64,000 nt of DNA from Paenibacillus bovis (GTDB taxonomy: Bacteria; Bacillota; Bacilli; Paenibacillales; Paenibacillaceae). This document shows, piece by piece, positions 36,499 to 44,798 of the stretch. Every line of letters begins with the position of its first letter. Within the stretch, counting starts at the first letter, position 1. Made by a program: the position numbers and the translations under genes. Under the pieces are notes generated by a model. The model searched no databases, had not been told where the DNA came from, and saw nothing but the letters and a program-made list of their open reading frames with translations. The DNA lies in assembly GCF_001421015.2 (NCBI RefSeq), contig NZ_CP013023.1, positions 2,597,501 to 2,661,500 of the forward strand, written 5' to 3'.

Positions 36499-37810
36499 TC
36501 TCAATGCTGGTCGTTATCTGGAATATATAAAACAGCTTGATCCGGTTCGGATCAATGGTAAAGTAACACAGGTTATCGGTCTGATGGTAGAATCCGAAGG
36601 ACCTGATACCAGCATCGGAGAATTGTGTTACATCTATCCTACCAAGGGAGCGGAGCCCCTGCGGGCCGAAGTCGTCGGTTTCCGGGATAACAAAGTTCTG
36701 TTAATGCCTTTAGGAGAGCTTCAATCTATTGGGCCAGGATGTGATGTAGTCGGTACAGGCAAGCCTTTGACCGTACAGGTCGGCTCTGAATTGCTGGGTA
36801 AAGTGTTGGACGGCCTGGGACAGCCTCTAGATGGTTCACTGCTTCCGGCACGTATGACTCACTATTCTACCTTTAATACTCCGCCTAACCCGATGACTCG
36901 TCCGAGAGTACAGGATCCAATGAGTGTGGGTGTACGTGCCATCGATGGATTGCTGACAATCGGCAAGGGACAGCGCGTAGGTATCTTCGCCGGTTCCGGT
37001 GTTGGTAAAAGTACCCTGATGGGCATGATTGCCCGTAACACCGAAGCCGATGTTAACGTTATCGCACTGATCGGAGAGCGTGGACGCGAAGTACGTGACT
37101 TTATCGAGCGGGATCTGGGGCCTGAGGGATTACAACGCTCCGTCGTTATTGTAGCTACCTCGGATCAACCGGCGCTTATCCGTCTCAAAGGGGCTCTGAT
37201 TGCTACTACTATAGCGGAATATTTCCGTGACCGTGGCATGAATGTCATGTTTATGATGGACTCGGTTACCCGGTATGCCATGGCTCAGCGTGAGATTGGT
37301 CTTGCTGTTGGAGAGCCGCCTGCGATGCGTGGTTATACTCCTTCCGTATTTGCAGGGTTACCCAAATTGCTGGAACGGGCTGGTACAGGTCCTAATGGTT
37401 CCATTACTGCCTTTTATACTGTATTGGTAGACGGGGATGATATGAACGAGCCTATAGCGGATGCGGTACGTGGTATCCTCGATGGTCACATCGTATTGAA
37501 CCGTGCAATCGCCAACAAAGGACAGTTTCCAGCGATTGATGTACTTGCCAGTATCAGCCGGGTCATGAAGGATATTGTAACCGAAGACCAGACAGATGCA
37601 GCCAATAATATGAAGCGTCTAATGTCTGTATATAAAGAATCCGAAGATTTAATTAATATTGGTGCCTACCAGAGGGGCTCCAGTCCGGATATCGATGAAG
37701 CTATCGAACGGATCAAGGATGTCTGGAATTTTACAAAACAAAAGGTGCATGAGAAAACGACATTGAATGAAGCGCAAGAGCAGATGATTTCCGAATTTGT
37801 GAGGAGCTGA
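36491..37810 (+). CDS. fliI: Flagellum-specific ATPase FliI
   Basis: This 439-residue F1-beta-like hexameric ATPase energises flagellar type III export. Walker A is FAGSGVGKSTLMGMIA; RGREVRDFIERDLG, MMDSVTRYAMAQREIGLA and GEPPAMRGYTPSVFA are typical. ATG at 36485 and an upstream in-frame codon at 36470 are alternatives, but GAGAGAGG spaced eight bases before the ATG at 36491 favours it. It overlaps fliH by eight bases. Confidence 0.97.
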   Translation: MSDLNAGRYLEYIKQLDPVRINGKVTQVIGLMVESEGPDTSIGELCYIYPTKGAEPLRAEVVGFRDNKVLLMPLGELQSIGPGCDVVGTGKPLTVQVGSELLGKVLDGLGQPLDGSLLPARMTHYSTFNTPPNPMTRPRVQDPMSVGVRAIDGLLTIGKGQRVGIFAGSGVGKSTLMGMIARNTEADVNVIALIGERGREVRDFIERDLGPEGLQRSVVIVATSDQPALIRLKGALIATTIAEYFRDRGMNVMFMMDSVTRYAMAQREIGLAVGEPPAMRGYTPSVFAGLPKLLERAGTGPNGSITAFYTVLVDGDDMNEPIADAVRGILDGHIVLNRAIANKGQFPAIDVLASISRVMKDIVTEDQTDAANNMKRLMSVYKESEDLINIGAYQRGSSPDIDEAIERIKDVWNFTKQKVHEKTTLNEAQEQMISEFVRS

Positions 37811-37816
37811 TGAGTA

Positions 37817-38260
37817 ATGAATTTCCAGTATAACTTTCAAAAGGTTGTAGATATTAAATCAAGTGCTAAAAACCAGGCAGAGTGGATTTTGTCGACAGCA
37901 TTGGGTGAGTTGCAGGCACAGGAACAATCACTGGATCAATTACTGGAAGATCAGAACCGCACACTGGAAGCGATCAATCAAGCGATCGAACAGTGTGCTC
38001 CTATATCGGAATTACAGGATATGCAGCGTTATATTGCGTACCTGGATCAGTGTATTGCCAAGAAAATATCGGATGTTCATCGTGCACAAGTCGATGTAGA
38101 ACACAAAAAGCTTCATTTAACCGAGAAAATGGTCGATGAAAAGGTATGGCTTCAAGCCAAAGATAAAGCAAAAGCAAAATTCATGCAGGAACATATGCTG
38201 CGTGAGCAAAATGCACTGGATGAGATGGCGACTGTACGATTTGCAATGCAATCGAGATAG
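37817..38260 (+). CDS. fliJ: Flagellar export chaperone FliJ
   Basis: The 147-residue all-helical coiled-coil protein forms the central stalk of the FliI ring. It begins MNFQYNFQKVVDIKSSAKNQ and is rich in Glu, Gln and Lys. It follows fliI after six bases. FliJ is poorly conserved in sequence; length, position and coiled-coil character support it. Confidence 0.92.
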   Translation: MNFQYNFQKVVDIKSSAKNQAEWILSTALGELQAQEQSLDQLLEDQNRTLEAINQAIEQCAPISELQDMQRYIAYLDQCIAKKISDVHRAQVDVEHKKLHLTEKMVDEKVWLQAKDKAKAKFMQEHMLREQNALDEMATVRFAMQSR

Positions 38261-38368
38261 CACGCAATCTAAGCCATCCATGCAGCACCCGAATACTGAG
38301 AACGTAAATAACTTACTCTATCAGTAGCAGGGAATAATGAAGGATGTTTTTGCTCAAGGAGGATTACC

Positions 38369-39349
38369 GTGGCGAAGAAAAATCTGGATTTGGATGCCGA
38401 TATGGAAAAGGAGTCCGGCGGACTCGGAAGATTACTTTTTATCGCTACTCCAATTCTGTTTACCCTTGTATTAGTAGGCGCAATCGTAATGTTGTTCAAT
38501 ACCAATTTGCGGGCCAGCATGTTTCAGACACTGGACAAAATTCCTATAGTGAAAAATTGGGTCCCATCTGCCGATAAAGGTAATAGCACAGATGTAGCAT
38601 CCAATCAGAGTGAGAGTAATGCAGCTACTGTCGATCAATTGAAGCAGCAGCTGGACGAATCCAAAAAAGCACAGGCTACACAGGCAGCAGAGCTTAAAAA
38701 GCTTCAGGATCAGCTGAAAAGCCAGACGCCAGGAACAGCAGGGGCGACAACCGGTGCAGGAGCAACAGGCACTGGAGCGACTACAGGGACGGGTACAACG
38801 ACTAACCCTGCAGCCGGGACAGCACCAACGGGTACGACCAATACGGTGACTACACCCACCGAGCAGGATAAGCAGCTGAAAAATCTGGCTAATGTCTATT
38901 CTGATATGAGTGCTTCCAAAGCAGCGGCCATTATGCAGAATATGACCACAGATGAACAGGTATTGATCTTCAGTAAAATGAATTCCCAGGATCAGGCAAG
39001 CATTTTGCAAAAGATGGACCCCAAAGTTGCAGCGGATACGTCACTTGCTTTGAAAAATGCAACCTCGGCAAGCCTGGCGGCCTTACAGACGACAACGGGC
39101 AGTACGCAGAAGGCAACACCAGCAGCCGGTTCCAAGCTGGATAATGAAGCATTGGCTCAGACATTTACCACTATGCCTCCCAACAGTGCAGCTTCATTGC
39201 TCCTGCAAACGGCAAAAGTCAGTCAGAGTAAAGTACTGCAGGTTCTGAATACAATGGATGATTCGACCAGAGCCAGCGTATTATCGGCTATGTCTACCGA
39301 AGATCCGGCAGGAACAGCCCAGATTCTCAATCGGTTAATGGCCAATTAA
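38369..39349 (+). CDS. ylxF: MotE-like/YlxF protein (MgtE N-domain-like)
   Basis: This is a 326-residue membrane-anchored protein at the YlxF position between fliJ and fliK. It has one N-terminal membrane helix (LFIATPILFTLVLVGAIVML), a coiled coil (about 88-118), a Gly/Thr/Ala/Pro repeat-like linker (about 120-165), and a C-terminal MgtE_N-like helical domain with YSDMSASKAAAIMQNMTTDE and ILQKMDPKVAADTSLALKNA. Related MotE proteins chaperone the stator protein MotB in other bacteria; that role here is inferred. It starts at GTG after AAGGAGG. Confidence 0.87.
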   Translation: MAKKNLDLDADMEKESGGLGRLLFIATPILFTLVLVGAIVMLFNTNLRASMFQTLDKIPIVKNWVPSADKGNSTDVASNQSESNAATVDQLKQQLDESKKAQATQAAELKKLQDQLKSQTPGTAGATTGAGATGTGATTGTGTTTNPAAGTAPTGTTNTVTTPTEQDKQLKNLANVYSDMSASKAAAIMQNMTTDEQVLIFSKMNSQDQASILQKMDPKVAADTSLALKNATSASLAALQTTTGSTQKATPAAGSKLDNEALAQTFTTMPPNSAASLLLQTAKVSQSKVLQVLNTMDDSTRASVLSAMSTEDPAGTAQILNRLMAN

Positions 39350-39449
39350 CCTCACTAGGAGGTATCGGAATCATTTCCTATTCTAGCGAAAACAGTCATA
39401 AGCAGGAAGTCCTTCTTATTAAAATTTATGCTCCTGGAGGTGATAATAT

Positions 39450-40874
39450 ATGAGTATGATACTTCAAAACATGACAACCACAACAACAGCAGCAACAGCC
39501 AAAACACCAGGAGCAGCTTCGGCTGCCGGAACGACCAGTGCGGCAGGTGCAGGATTCAATCAAGCACTAACGTATGTAATGGGTTCCGCGGGTACAGCAG
39601 GCACAGCTGCAAATGTCACAACTGCCGGTCAGGTTTCTGCAGGAATTATTGGTTCTGCCGCTTCGCTGCTGGAGATGCTTCAACAAGCTATTTCCGGAGA
39701 GCAAGACAATACAGAAGGGACGCAGGGAGAGCAAGTAGAGAAAGTCGACAAGTTAATGGAAGATCTGCTCGGAAAGCTGGAAGATATGGATGCTTCCATT
39801 GTAAATGATCCTGCACTAATGCAGTCATTGCAAGCCTGGTTGGTTCAGGTACAGCAGGTGTTATCAGGAGATGGTGAAGCGCAACAGCAAGGAACAGACA
39901 CTGCCCAGGCAGCGGCTGGACCACAAGCGGCGCAGCAGCCACTCACAGCTACACTGCCAGCAATCGCACAACAGCCGGAGACACTTCGGTTTGCAGTAGC
40001 GGATGCCGTATCACAGGTAGTTGATAAACTGCAGGCTGTTCAAAGCGGAACTCAGCAAGCTGATCCGAAGCTGGAACAACTGCTGAATAATCTTCAAAAT
40101 GTATTGCAAAAATCCGGTGAATCCACAATGGGTCAATCGGGTGGACAAAACAGTAATCAGCAACAACAGTCCAACACACCATTTCAGGCGATTGCTGTAC
40201 CGGATACGACAGCAGCAAGCACAACAGCCGTAACACCAACCGAAAATGCAGCTGAGAATGTAGAGCCGGTTACCGGTCAAACGCAGCATCAGGAACCTGT
40301 CATCGTAACAGCCGGTCAGCTGGCTATGAAAGCAGATGCCGCACCGCTGACGACAACTGCACCACCGCCTATGGTTAATGCTCAGAACTTTGCTCAGGAT
40401 ATGGGTAAATTTATCGTTAGCAAGTTTGATGTTCAGCAGCTGAACGGTGTATCTGAAGCCAAAATCATACTGAATCCCGAACATCTGGGACAGGTTGACG
40501 TCAAAATCACGATTCAGGATGGTCAGTTGATGGCTCAGTTTATTACCGAAAAGCATGGAGCCAAAGATATACTGGAGCAGCAAATGGCACAGCTTCGTTC
40601 AGCGCTTCAGGCACAGGGACTTCAGGTAGAAAAACTCGAAGTTACTCAAAGTTCTTCGCTACAATCCGATATATATAATGGAGGGCAAGGATTCCAGTCC
40701 GGTGCGGATCAACAACAGTCCGGTCGTCGTTCCAAGTCCAAGGAAGAACAAAACGGTGATGCTGTTATTGCAGCAGAGCTGGGTAATGAATTGAATGAAT
40801 GGCGTGAAGAGCGAGTGAACTTGCGAGGTGCCAACAGAACTCCTTATGGCAGCACCTATGTAGCAAAAGCATAA
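39450..40874 (+). CDS. fliK: Flagellar hook-length control protein FliK
   Basis: FliK measures hook length and triggers the export switch through FlhB. The 474-residue protein has a Thr/Ala/Gln-rich N-terminal and central ruler part and a conserved C-terminal domain with AKIILNPEHLGQVDVKITIQ and EQQMAQLRSALQAQGLQVEK. The ATG follows GGAGGTG. It is a true member of the operon, in contrast to the FliK-like YlqG at 12455. Repetitive Ala/Gln/Thr content is expected in this family. Confidence 0.95.
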   Translation: MSMILQNMTTTTTAATAKTPGAASAAGTTSAAGAGFNQALTYVMGSAGTAGTAANVTTAGQVSAGIIGSAASLLEMLQQAISGEQDNTEGTQGEQVEKVDKLMEDLLGKLEDMDASIVNDPALMQSLQAWLVQVQQVLSGDGEAQQQGTDTAQAAAGPQAAQQPLTATLPAIAQQPETLRFAVADAVSQVVDKLQAVQSGTQQADPKLEQLLNNLQNVLQKSGESTMGQSGGQNSNQQQQSNTPFQAIAVPDTTAASTTAVTPTENAAENVEPVTGQTQHQEPVIVTAGQLAMKADAAPLTTTAPPPMVNAQNFAQDMGKFIVSKFDVQQLNGVSEAKIILNPEHLGQVDVKITIQDGQLMAQFITEKHGAKDILEQQMAQLRSALQAQGLQVEKLEVTQSSSLQSDIYNGGQGFQSGADQQQSGRRSKSKEEQNGDAVIAAELGNELNEWREERVNLRGANRTPYGSTYVAKA

Positions 40875-40896
40875 AAAAGAAATAGAGGTGAATGCT

Positions 40897-41664
40897 TTGC
40901 CGAATTTGATTTCCACATCGAATACATGGCCCAACTATTCTGCGAATAACGTAAAAACAGCTGCATCGAAAGAAAAGTCCGAATTGGGACAAGATCAATT
41001 TATGGCTCTGTTGGTCGCTCAATTGAAAAACCAGGATCCGATGTCACCAATGGACAATTCACAGTTTATTGCTCAGATGGCTCAATTCTCCTCACTAACA
41101 CAATTAACAAAAATCGGAGAAAAGCTTGATAATTTGAAAGGATCTGTCGATACATCATTAGGGGCTTCTTCAGAACTGATTGGCAAGAAGGTCACCTGGT
41201 TGAATGAAAAGACAGACAGCAAGACAGGCGAGAAGACATCCACTTACGAAACAGGCACTGTAGAAGGCATCGTAATGAAGGGTGGAGTACAGTACGCACA
41301 GGTAGGCGAAGATGCAGTTCCACTGACCTTGATTGCCAAAGTAGAGCCGGCAACAGCGAAGGGTACTGAAACCAAGCCTGCAGCAAGTGCAACCGACACG
41401 GCTGCGACTGCTCCGGCGGCAAGTACACCAGCATCTTCACCAGCCGAGAGCACAGCAACCGTACCGGCTACCGAGACACAGACAGATACACCAGCTTCAA
41501 GTAGTACAACTGCTCAACCGACAGCGACTGTGGAAGAAATAACTACTCCCGCTGCACCGGCGGCTGAATCAACCCAGACACCTGCTTCATCTACAGCTAC
41601 TGAGGAGAACGATCAGAACGCTGAAGAAAGTACTACAGCAGCTCCAGAGGCTGCGGTGTCATGA
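40897..41664 (+). CDS. flgD: Flagellar hook cap/assembly protein FlgD
   Basis: FlgD caps the growing hook. The core shows LGQDQFMALLVAQLKNQDPM and the MAQFSSLTQLTKIGEKLDNL helix, then a small beta domain to about residue 150. About 105 further residues form an Ala/Thr/Pro/Ser-rich tail not seen in B. subtilis FlgD (about 140 residues). TTG at 40897 has AGAGGTG six bases upstream and is chosen; GTG at 40888 lies within that ribosome site. It overlaps the next gene by four bases. Confidence 0.93.
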   Translation: MPNLISTSNTWPNYSANNVKTAASKEKSELGQDQFMALLVAQLKNQDPMSPMDNSQFIAQMAQFSSLTQLTKIGEKLDNLKGSVDTSLGASSELIGKKVTWLNEKTDSKTGEKTSTYETGTVEGIVMKGGVQYAQVGEDAVPLTLIAKVEPATAKGTETKPAASATDTAATAPAASTPASSPAESTATVPATETQTDTPASSSTTAQPTATVEEITTPAAPAAESTQTPASSTATEENDQNAEESTTAAPEAAVS

Positions 41665-42041
41665 GCGGCCCGATCCAGGTAGGCCAGCTATATCCGTCCA
41701 ATGTTAATTCCGGATTGCTGGGACGCAGTAAAAATGCAACATCAGGTTCCAAACCGAATGAGTTTCAAAATATTCTGGATCAGAACCTGCTCAAGTTCAG
41801 CAATCATGCTTCCAAACGTTTGGAGCAAAGAGGAATACAATTCAGCAAGGAACAAATGAACAGCTTGAATCAGGCTATTGATAAAGCTGCTGCCAAAGGT
41901 TCCAAAGATTCTTTGATCTTGATGCAAAACAATGTCGCTCTGATCGTCAATGTGCCCAATAGGACCGTTGTTACCGCCATGGATGGCAACTCAATGAAAG
42001 ATAATGTATTTACTCAAATTGATAGTGCTGTAATTATCTAA
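41661..42041 (+). CDS. Flagellar operon protein (TIGR02530-like)
   Basis: This 126-residue protein lies between flgD and the hook gene in many Gram-positive flagellar operons. The conserved core reads FSNHASKRLEQRGIQFSKEQ and GSKDSLILMQNNVALIVNVP, then NRTVVTAMDGNSMKDNVFTQ. No signal peptide or membrane helix. Biochemical role unknown; context suggests hook assembly. Its ATG overlaps the flgD stop. Confidence 0.88.
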   Translation: MSGPIQVGQLYPSNVNSGLLGRSKNATSGSKPNEFQNILDQNLLKFSNHASKRLEQRGIQFSKEQMNSLNQAIDKAAAKGSKDSLILMQNNVALIVNVPNRTVVTAMDGNSMKDNVFTQIDSAVII

Positions 42042-42072
42042 TTCACTGGCAGGACCAGCAATGGAGAGCCAG

Positions 42073-42100
42073 GAGACTGCCGACCGACTGACGCAGTCTC
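42073..42100 (+). repeat. Perfect hairpin upstream of the hook/rod gene
   Basis: GAGACTGC (42073-42080) and GCAGTCTC (42093-42100) are perfect inverted repeats with a 12-base loop and no T-run. The structure lies 37 bases before the flgE/flgG start, inside the operon. Confidence 0.75.
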
Positions 42101-42137
42101 AACCACCACATTATGTATTCATTAGGAGGAAATATTA

Positions 42138-42956
42138 ATGTTAAGATCCATGTATTCCGGCGTATCAGGTATGAAAGGTTTTCAAACTAAACTGGACGTC
42201 ATCGGTAACAACATCGCAAACGTAAATACAACTGGTTTCAAAAGCTCCCGTGTTATGTTCCAGGATATCCTGAGTCAAACAACCAAAGGGGTAACAGCTC
42301 CAACCGAAGGCGAGAGCGGCGGTGTGAATGCTCAGCAGGTAGGTCTGGGCGTAAAAACTTCTTCTATTGATACTCTTCACCTGGCAGGTAGCGCACAAAC
42401 AACCAACAACCCGACAGACCTGCGTATTGATGGCGATGGATTCTTTGCAATCAAGCTCTCTGCGGATCAGGAAGTTCCTTATCTGACACGTGCCGGTGAT
42501 TTCCATGTCGATGCTTCCCGCCAGCTGGTTACTTCCGACGGTGCATTTGTAGTCGATAATGGTGGAGCGCCAATTCAGATTGATGCGGATGCTGTTTCAT
42601 TCAGTATTCAAAACAATGGTACGCTGCTGTATACCATGGCTGACGGTACGACTGCAGCCGGTCCTCAGCTGGGTATTGCAAAAGTAGTAAACCCGGGCGG
42701 TCTGGAGAAACTGGGTGGAAGCCTTTATCGTGTAACTCCGAATGCTAATCCAGATGGTACCGTTGAACTGCTGAACGGTGGAGATGCAGCGAGTGGCACA
42801 GGTGCTATCGTAGCCGGCCAACTGGAAATGTCCAACGTCGATCTGACAGGTGAATTTACCGAGATGATCGTTGCACAACGTGGTTTCCAGGCGAACTCCC
42901 GTATCATTACGACTTCTGATGAAATTCTGCAGGAAGTTGTTAACCTGAAACGATAA
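42138..42956 (+). CDS. flgG: Flagellar hook/rod protein (FlgE/FlgG family)
   Basis: The 272-residue axial protein occupies the hook-gene position after flgD. N-terminal motif MLRSMYSGVSGMKGFQTKLD with NNIANVNTTGFKSSRVMFQD; C-terminal helix MIVAQRGFQANSRIITTSDE then ILQEVVNLKR. Short hook proteins of this type in Bacillales have been named both FlgG and FlgE; context supports the hook subunit. AGGAGGAAAT precedes the ATG. Two perfect hairpins flank the gene (42073-42100 and 42968-42994). Confidence 0.93.
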   Translation: MLRSMYSGVSGMKGFQTKLDVIGNNIANVNTTGFKSSRVMFQDILSQTTKGVTAPTEGESGGVNAQQVGLGVKTSSIDTLHLAGSAQTTNNPTDLRIDGDGFFAIKLSADQEVPYLTRAGDFHVDASRQLVTSDGAFVVDNGGAPIQIDADAVSFSIQNNGTLLYTMADGTTAAGPQLGIAKVVNPGGLEKLGGSLYRVTPNANPDGTVELLNGGDAASGTGAIVAGQLEMSNVDLTGEFTEMIVAQRGFQANSRIITTSDEILQEVVNLKR

Positions 42957-42967
42957 TCTAGACAGCT

Positions 42968-42994
42968 AGAGGGAGGATAACATCTTCTCCCTCT
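42968..42994 (+). repeat. Perfect hairpin downstream of the hook/rod gene
   Basis: AGAGGGAG pairs with CTCCCTCT around an 11-base loop, followed by TCTT only. It starts 12 bases after the stop and is either a leaky terminator or an mRNA-stabilising end within the operon. Confidence 0.75.
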
Positions 42995-43029
42995 TCTTAA
43001 ATAGCAAGTAACCTTCAAGGAGGGGTAGT

Positions 43030-43254
43030 ATGATCCCTGTCACGCGGCTTAATGGTTCTCCCATGTGGGTTAATGCCCTGCTGATTGAAATGGTAGAAGA
43101 AACGCCTGATACCTACATCACTCTAATTACAGGCAAGCGTATGATTGTATTGGAAAAGGCGGCACAAGTGACGAGTCTGGTTCAAGAATACAATAAAAGT
43201 ATAGGCACACTTACTGGAACAATTAAGGTGCAGCATATGGAGGAATTGGAATGA
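43030..43254 (+). CDS. swrD: FlbD family protein (SwrD)
   Basis: This 74-residue protein starts MIPVTRLNGSPMWVNALLIE and has EETPDTYITLITGKRMIVLE, the standard FlbD core. In B. subtilis SwrD raises motor power for swarming. AAGGAGGGG precedes the ATG. The stop overlaps the fliL start (ATGA). Confidence 0.94.
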   Translation: MIPVTRLNGSPMWVNALLIEMVEETPDTYITLITGKRMIVLEKAAQVTSLVQEYNKSIGTLTGTIKVQHMEELE

Positions 43255-43733
43255 AAAAGTTACTACCCTGGATAATCAGCGGGGTATTGGCACTGGGTTT
43301 GATTGGTGTTGTCGCTTATTTCCTAATGGGTAATGTATTTGGAGACAAGACACCAACAACTGCTGCCGAAGCCGCGGCGGCCGAGAAAGCCAAATTGGAG
43401 AGTATGACAGCAACCGAGATTGCCGCTGTATCATCAGACATCACAGACATGACAACCAATCTGGCAGACCCTTCCTACGTGGTGAAAATCAGCTTTTCGT
43501 TTCAACTGGCTGATGAAGATGCCAAAGCAAACTTTGATCTGATCAAAGATCTGAAAATCAAGCCGATTATCGTAAGAACCCTGGCAGATACCAATCCGGA
43601 TGAGCTCAATAGTGCCAAAGGCATTGACCAACTGGATGCCAAATTGCTCAAATTGATCAACAGTGCATTACCTGCTGAAGGTGGCAAGCTGATAGACGTA
43701 CAAGTATCCGACCGCATCGTAAGTTCCATTTAA
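43251..43733 (+). CDS. fliL: Flagellar basal body-associated protein FliL
   Basis: This 160-residue single-pass membrane protein interacts with the stator and rotor. Membrane helix WIISGVLALGLIGVVAYFLM at about 6-25, then an Ala/Glu linker and a periplasmic-type domain with SYVVKISFSFQLADEDAKAN and IDVQVSDRIVSSI. Normal length for Gram-positives. It is translationally coupled to swrD. Confidence 0.95.
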   Translation: MKKLLPWIISGVLALGLIGVVAYFLMGNVFGDKTPTTAAEAAAAEKAKLESMTATEIAAVSSDITDMTTNLADPSYVVKISFSFQLADEDAKANFDLIKDLKIKPIIVRTLADTNPDELNSAKGIDQLDAKLLKLINSALPAEGGKLIDVQVSDRIVSSI

Positions 43734-43799
43734 TAGAGAAAGCTGGAATCAACCTAATCTTAGCAACAAATCAATTTACAATCGTAAGGGGGTGAGATT

Positions 43800-44798
43800 A
43801 TGGTAGATGTATTATCCCAAGGAGAGATTGATGCCCTTTTAGCGGCACTTTCTTCCGGGGAAATGGATGCGGAGGAACTTAAAAAGGAAGAAACCCAGAA
43901 AAAGGTCAGAGTATACGATTTTAAACGGGCAGTCCGTTTTTCCAAAGATCATATCCGTAGCTTGACACGGATTCATGAGAACTTTGCGCGTTATCTGACT
44001 ACTTATTTCTCGGCACAGCTTCGTACTTTTGTACAGATCAGTGTAGTTCAGGTTGAACAGCTTCCTTATGACGAATTTATACGTTCTATTCCGAAAATGA
44101 CGATCTTGAACATTTTTGAAGCAGAACCGCTTGAAGGGCGGATGGTACTGGAAGTTCATCCGAATATTGCGTTTGCCATGCTGGATCGCCTGCTTGGCGG
44201 TACAGGGACCGCACCTTCCAAAATTAATGCGTTGACTGAAATCGAGACAACGATCATTGAGCGTGTATTCAGCCGAACATTCGAAAGCCTGCAGGAAGCG
44301 TGGAAAACAGTTATCGATCTGTCTCCACGAATGGAAGCACTGGAGACGAACCCGCAGTTTATGTCACTGGTGTCTCCCAACGAGACGATTGCCCTGATCT
44401 CGCTGAGTACCAAAATCGGCGATACGACAGGGATGATCAACCTTTGTATTCCGCATGTTGTTATTGAACCGATCATGACCAAACTTTCTGCACACCACTG
44501 GTTTGTTTCCCAGAAGAAAGAGCCAGCAGCAGAAGAAGTGGAAGCACTTCAATATCGTGTAAACCGTGCCCAGCTGCCGATTATTGCAGAGCTTGGGGAT
44601 TCCCGTTTATCTATTCAGGAGTTTTTGAGCTTATCGGTGGGCGATGTGATTTCACTTAATAAACCGGTACATGATTCATTATCCATAAAAGTAGGCAACC
44701 AGCTTAAATTTATAGGAAGCCCGGGTATGATCAAAGACCGGGTAGCCGTTCAGATTGACGAGATCGTCAGTGAAGGAGTGGAAGAAGTTGACGAGTAA
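43800..44798 (+). CDS. fliM: Flagellar motor switch protein FliM
   Basis: The 332-residue C-ring protein binds phospho-CheY through its N terminus (VLSQGEIDALLAALSSGEMD). The middle CheC-like domain includes RIHENFARYLTTYFSAQLRT and LDRLLGGTGTAPSKINALTE; the C-terminal SpoA domain has LSVGDVISLNKPVHDSLSIK. AAGGGGGTGAG precedes the ATG. It overlaps fliY by 11 bases. Confidence 0.97.
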   Translation: MVDVLSQGEIDALLAALSSGEMDAEELKKEETQKKVRVYDFKRAVRFSKDHIRSLTRIHENFARYLTTYFSAQLRTFVQISVVQVEQLPYDEFIRSIPKMTILNIFEAEPLEGRMVLEVHPNIAFAMLDRLLGGTGTAPSKINALTEIETTIIERVFSRTFESLQEAWKTVIDLSPRMEALETNPQFMSLVSPNETIALISLSTKIGDTTGMINLCIPHVVIEPIMTKLSAHHWFVSQKKEPAAEEVEALQYRVNRAQLPIIAELGDSRLSIQEFLSLSVGDVISLNKPVHDSLSIKVGNQLKFIGSPGMIKDRVAVQIDEIVSEGVEEVDE

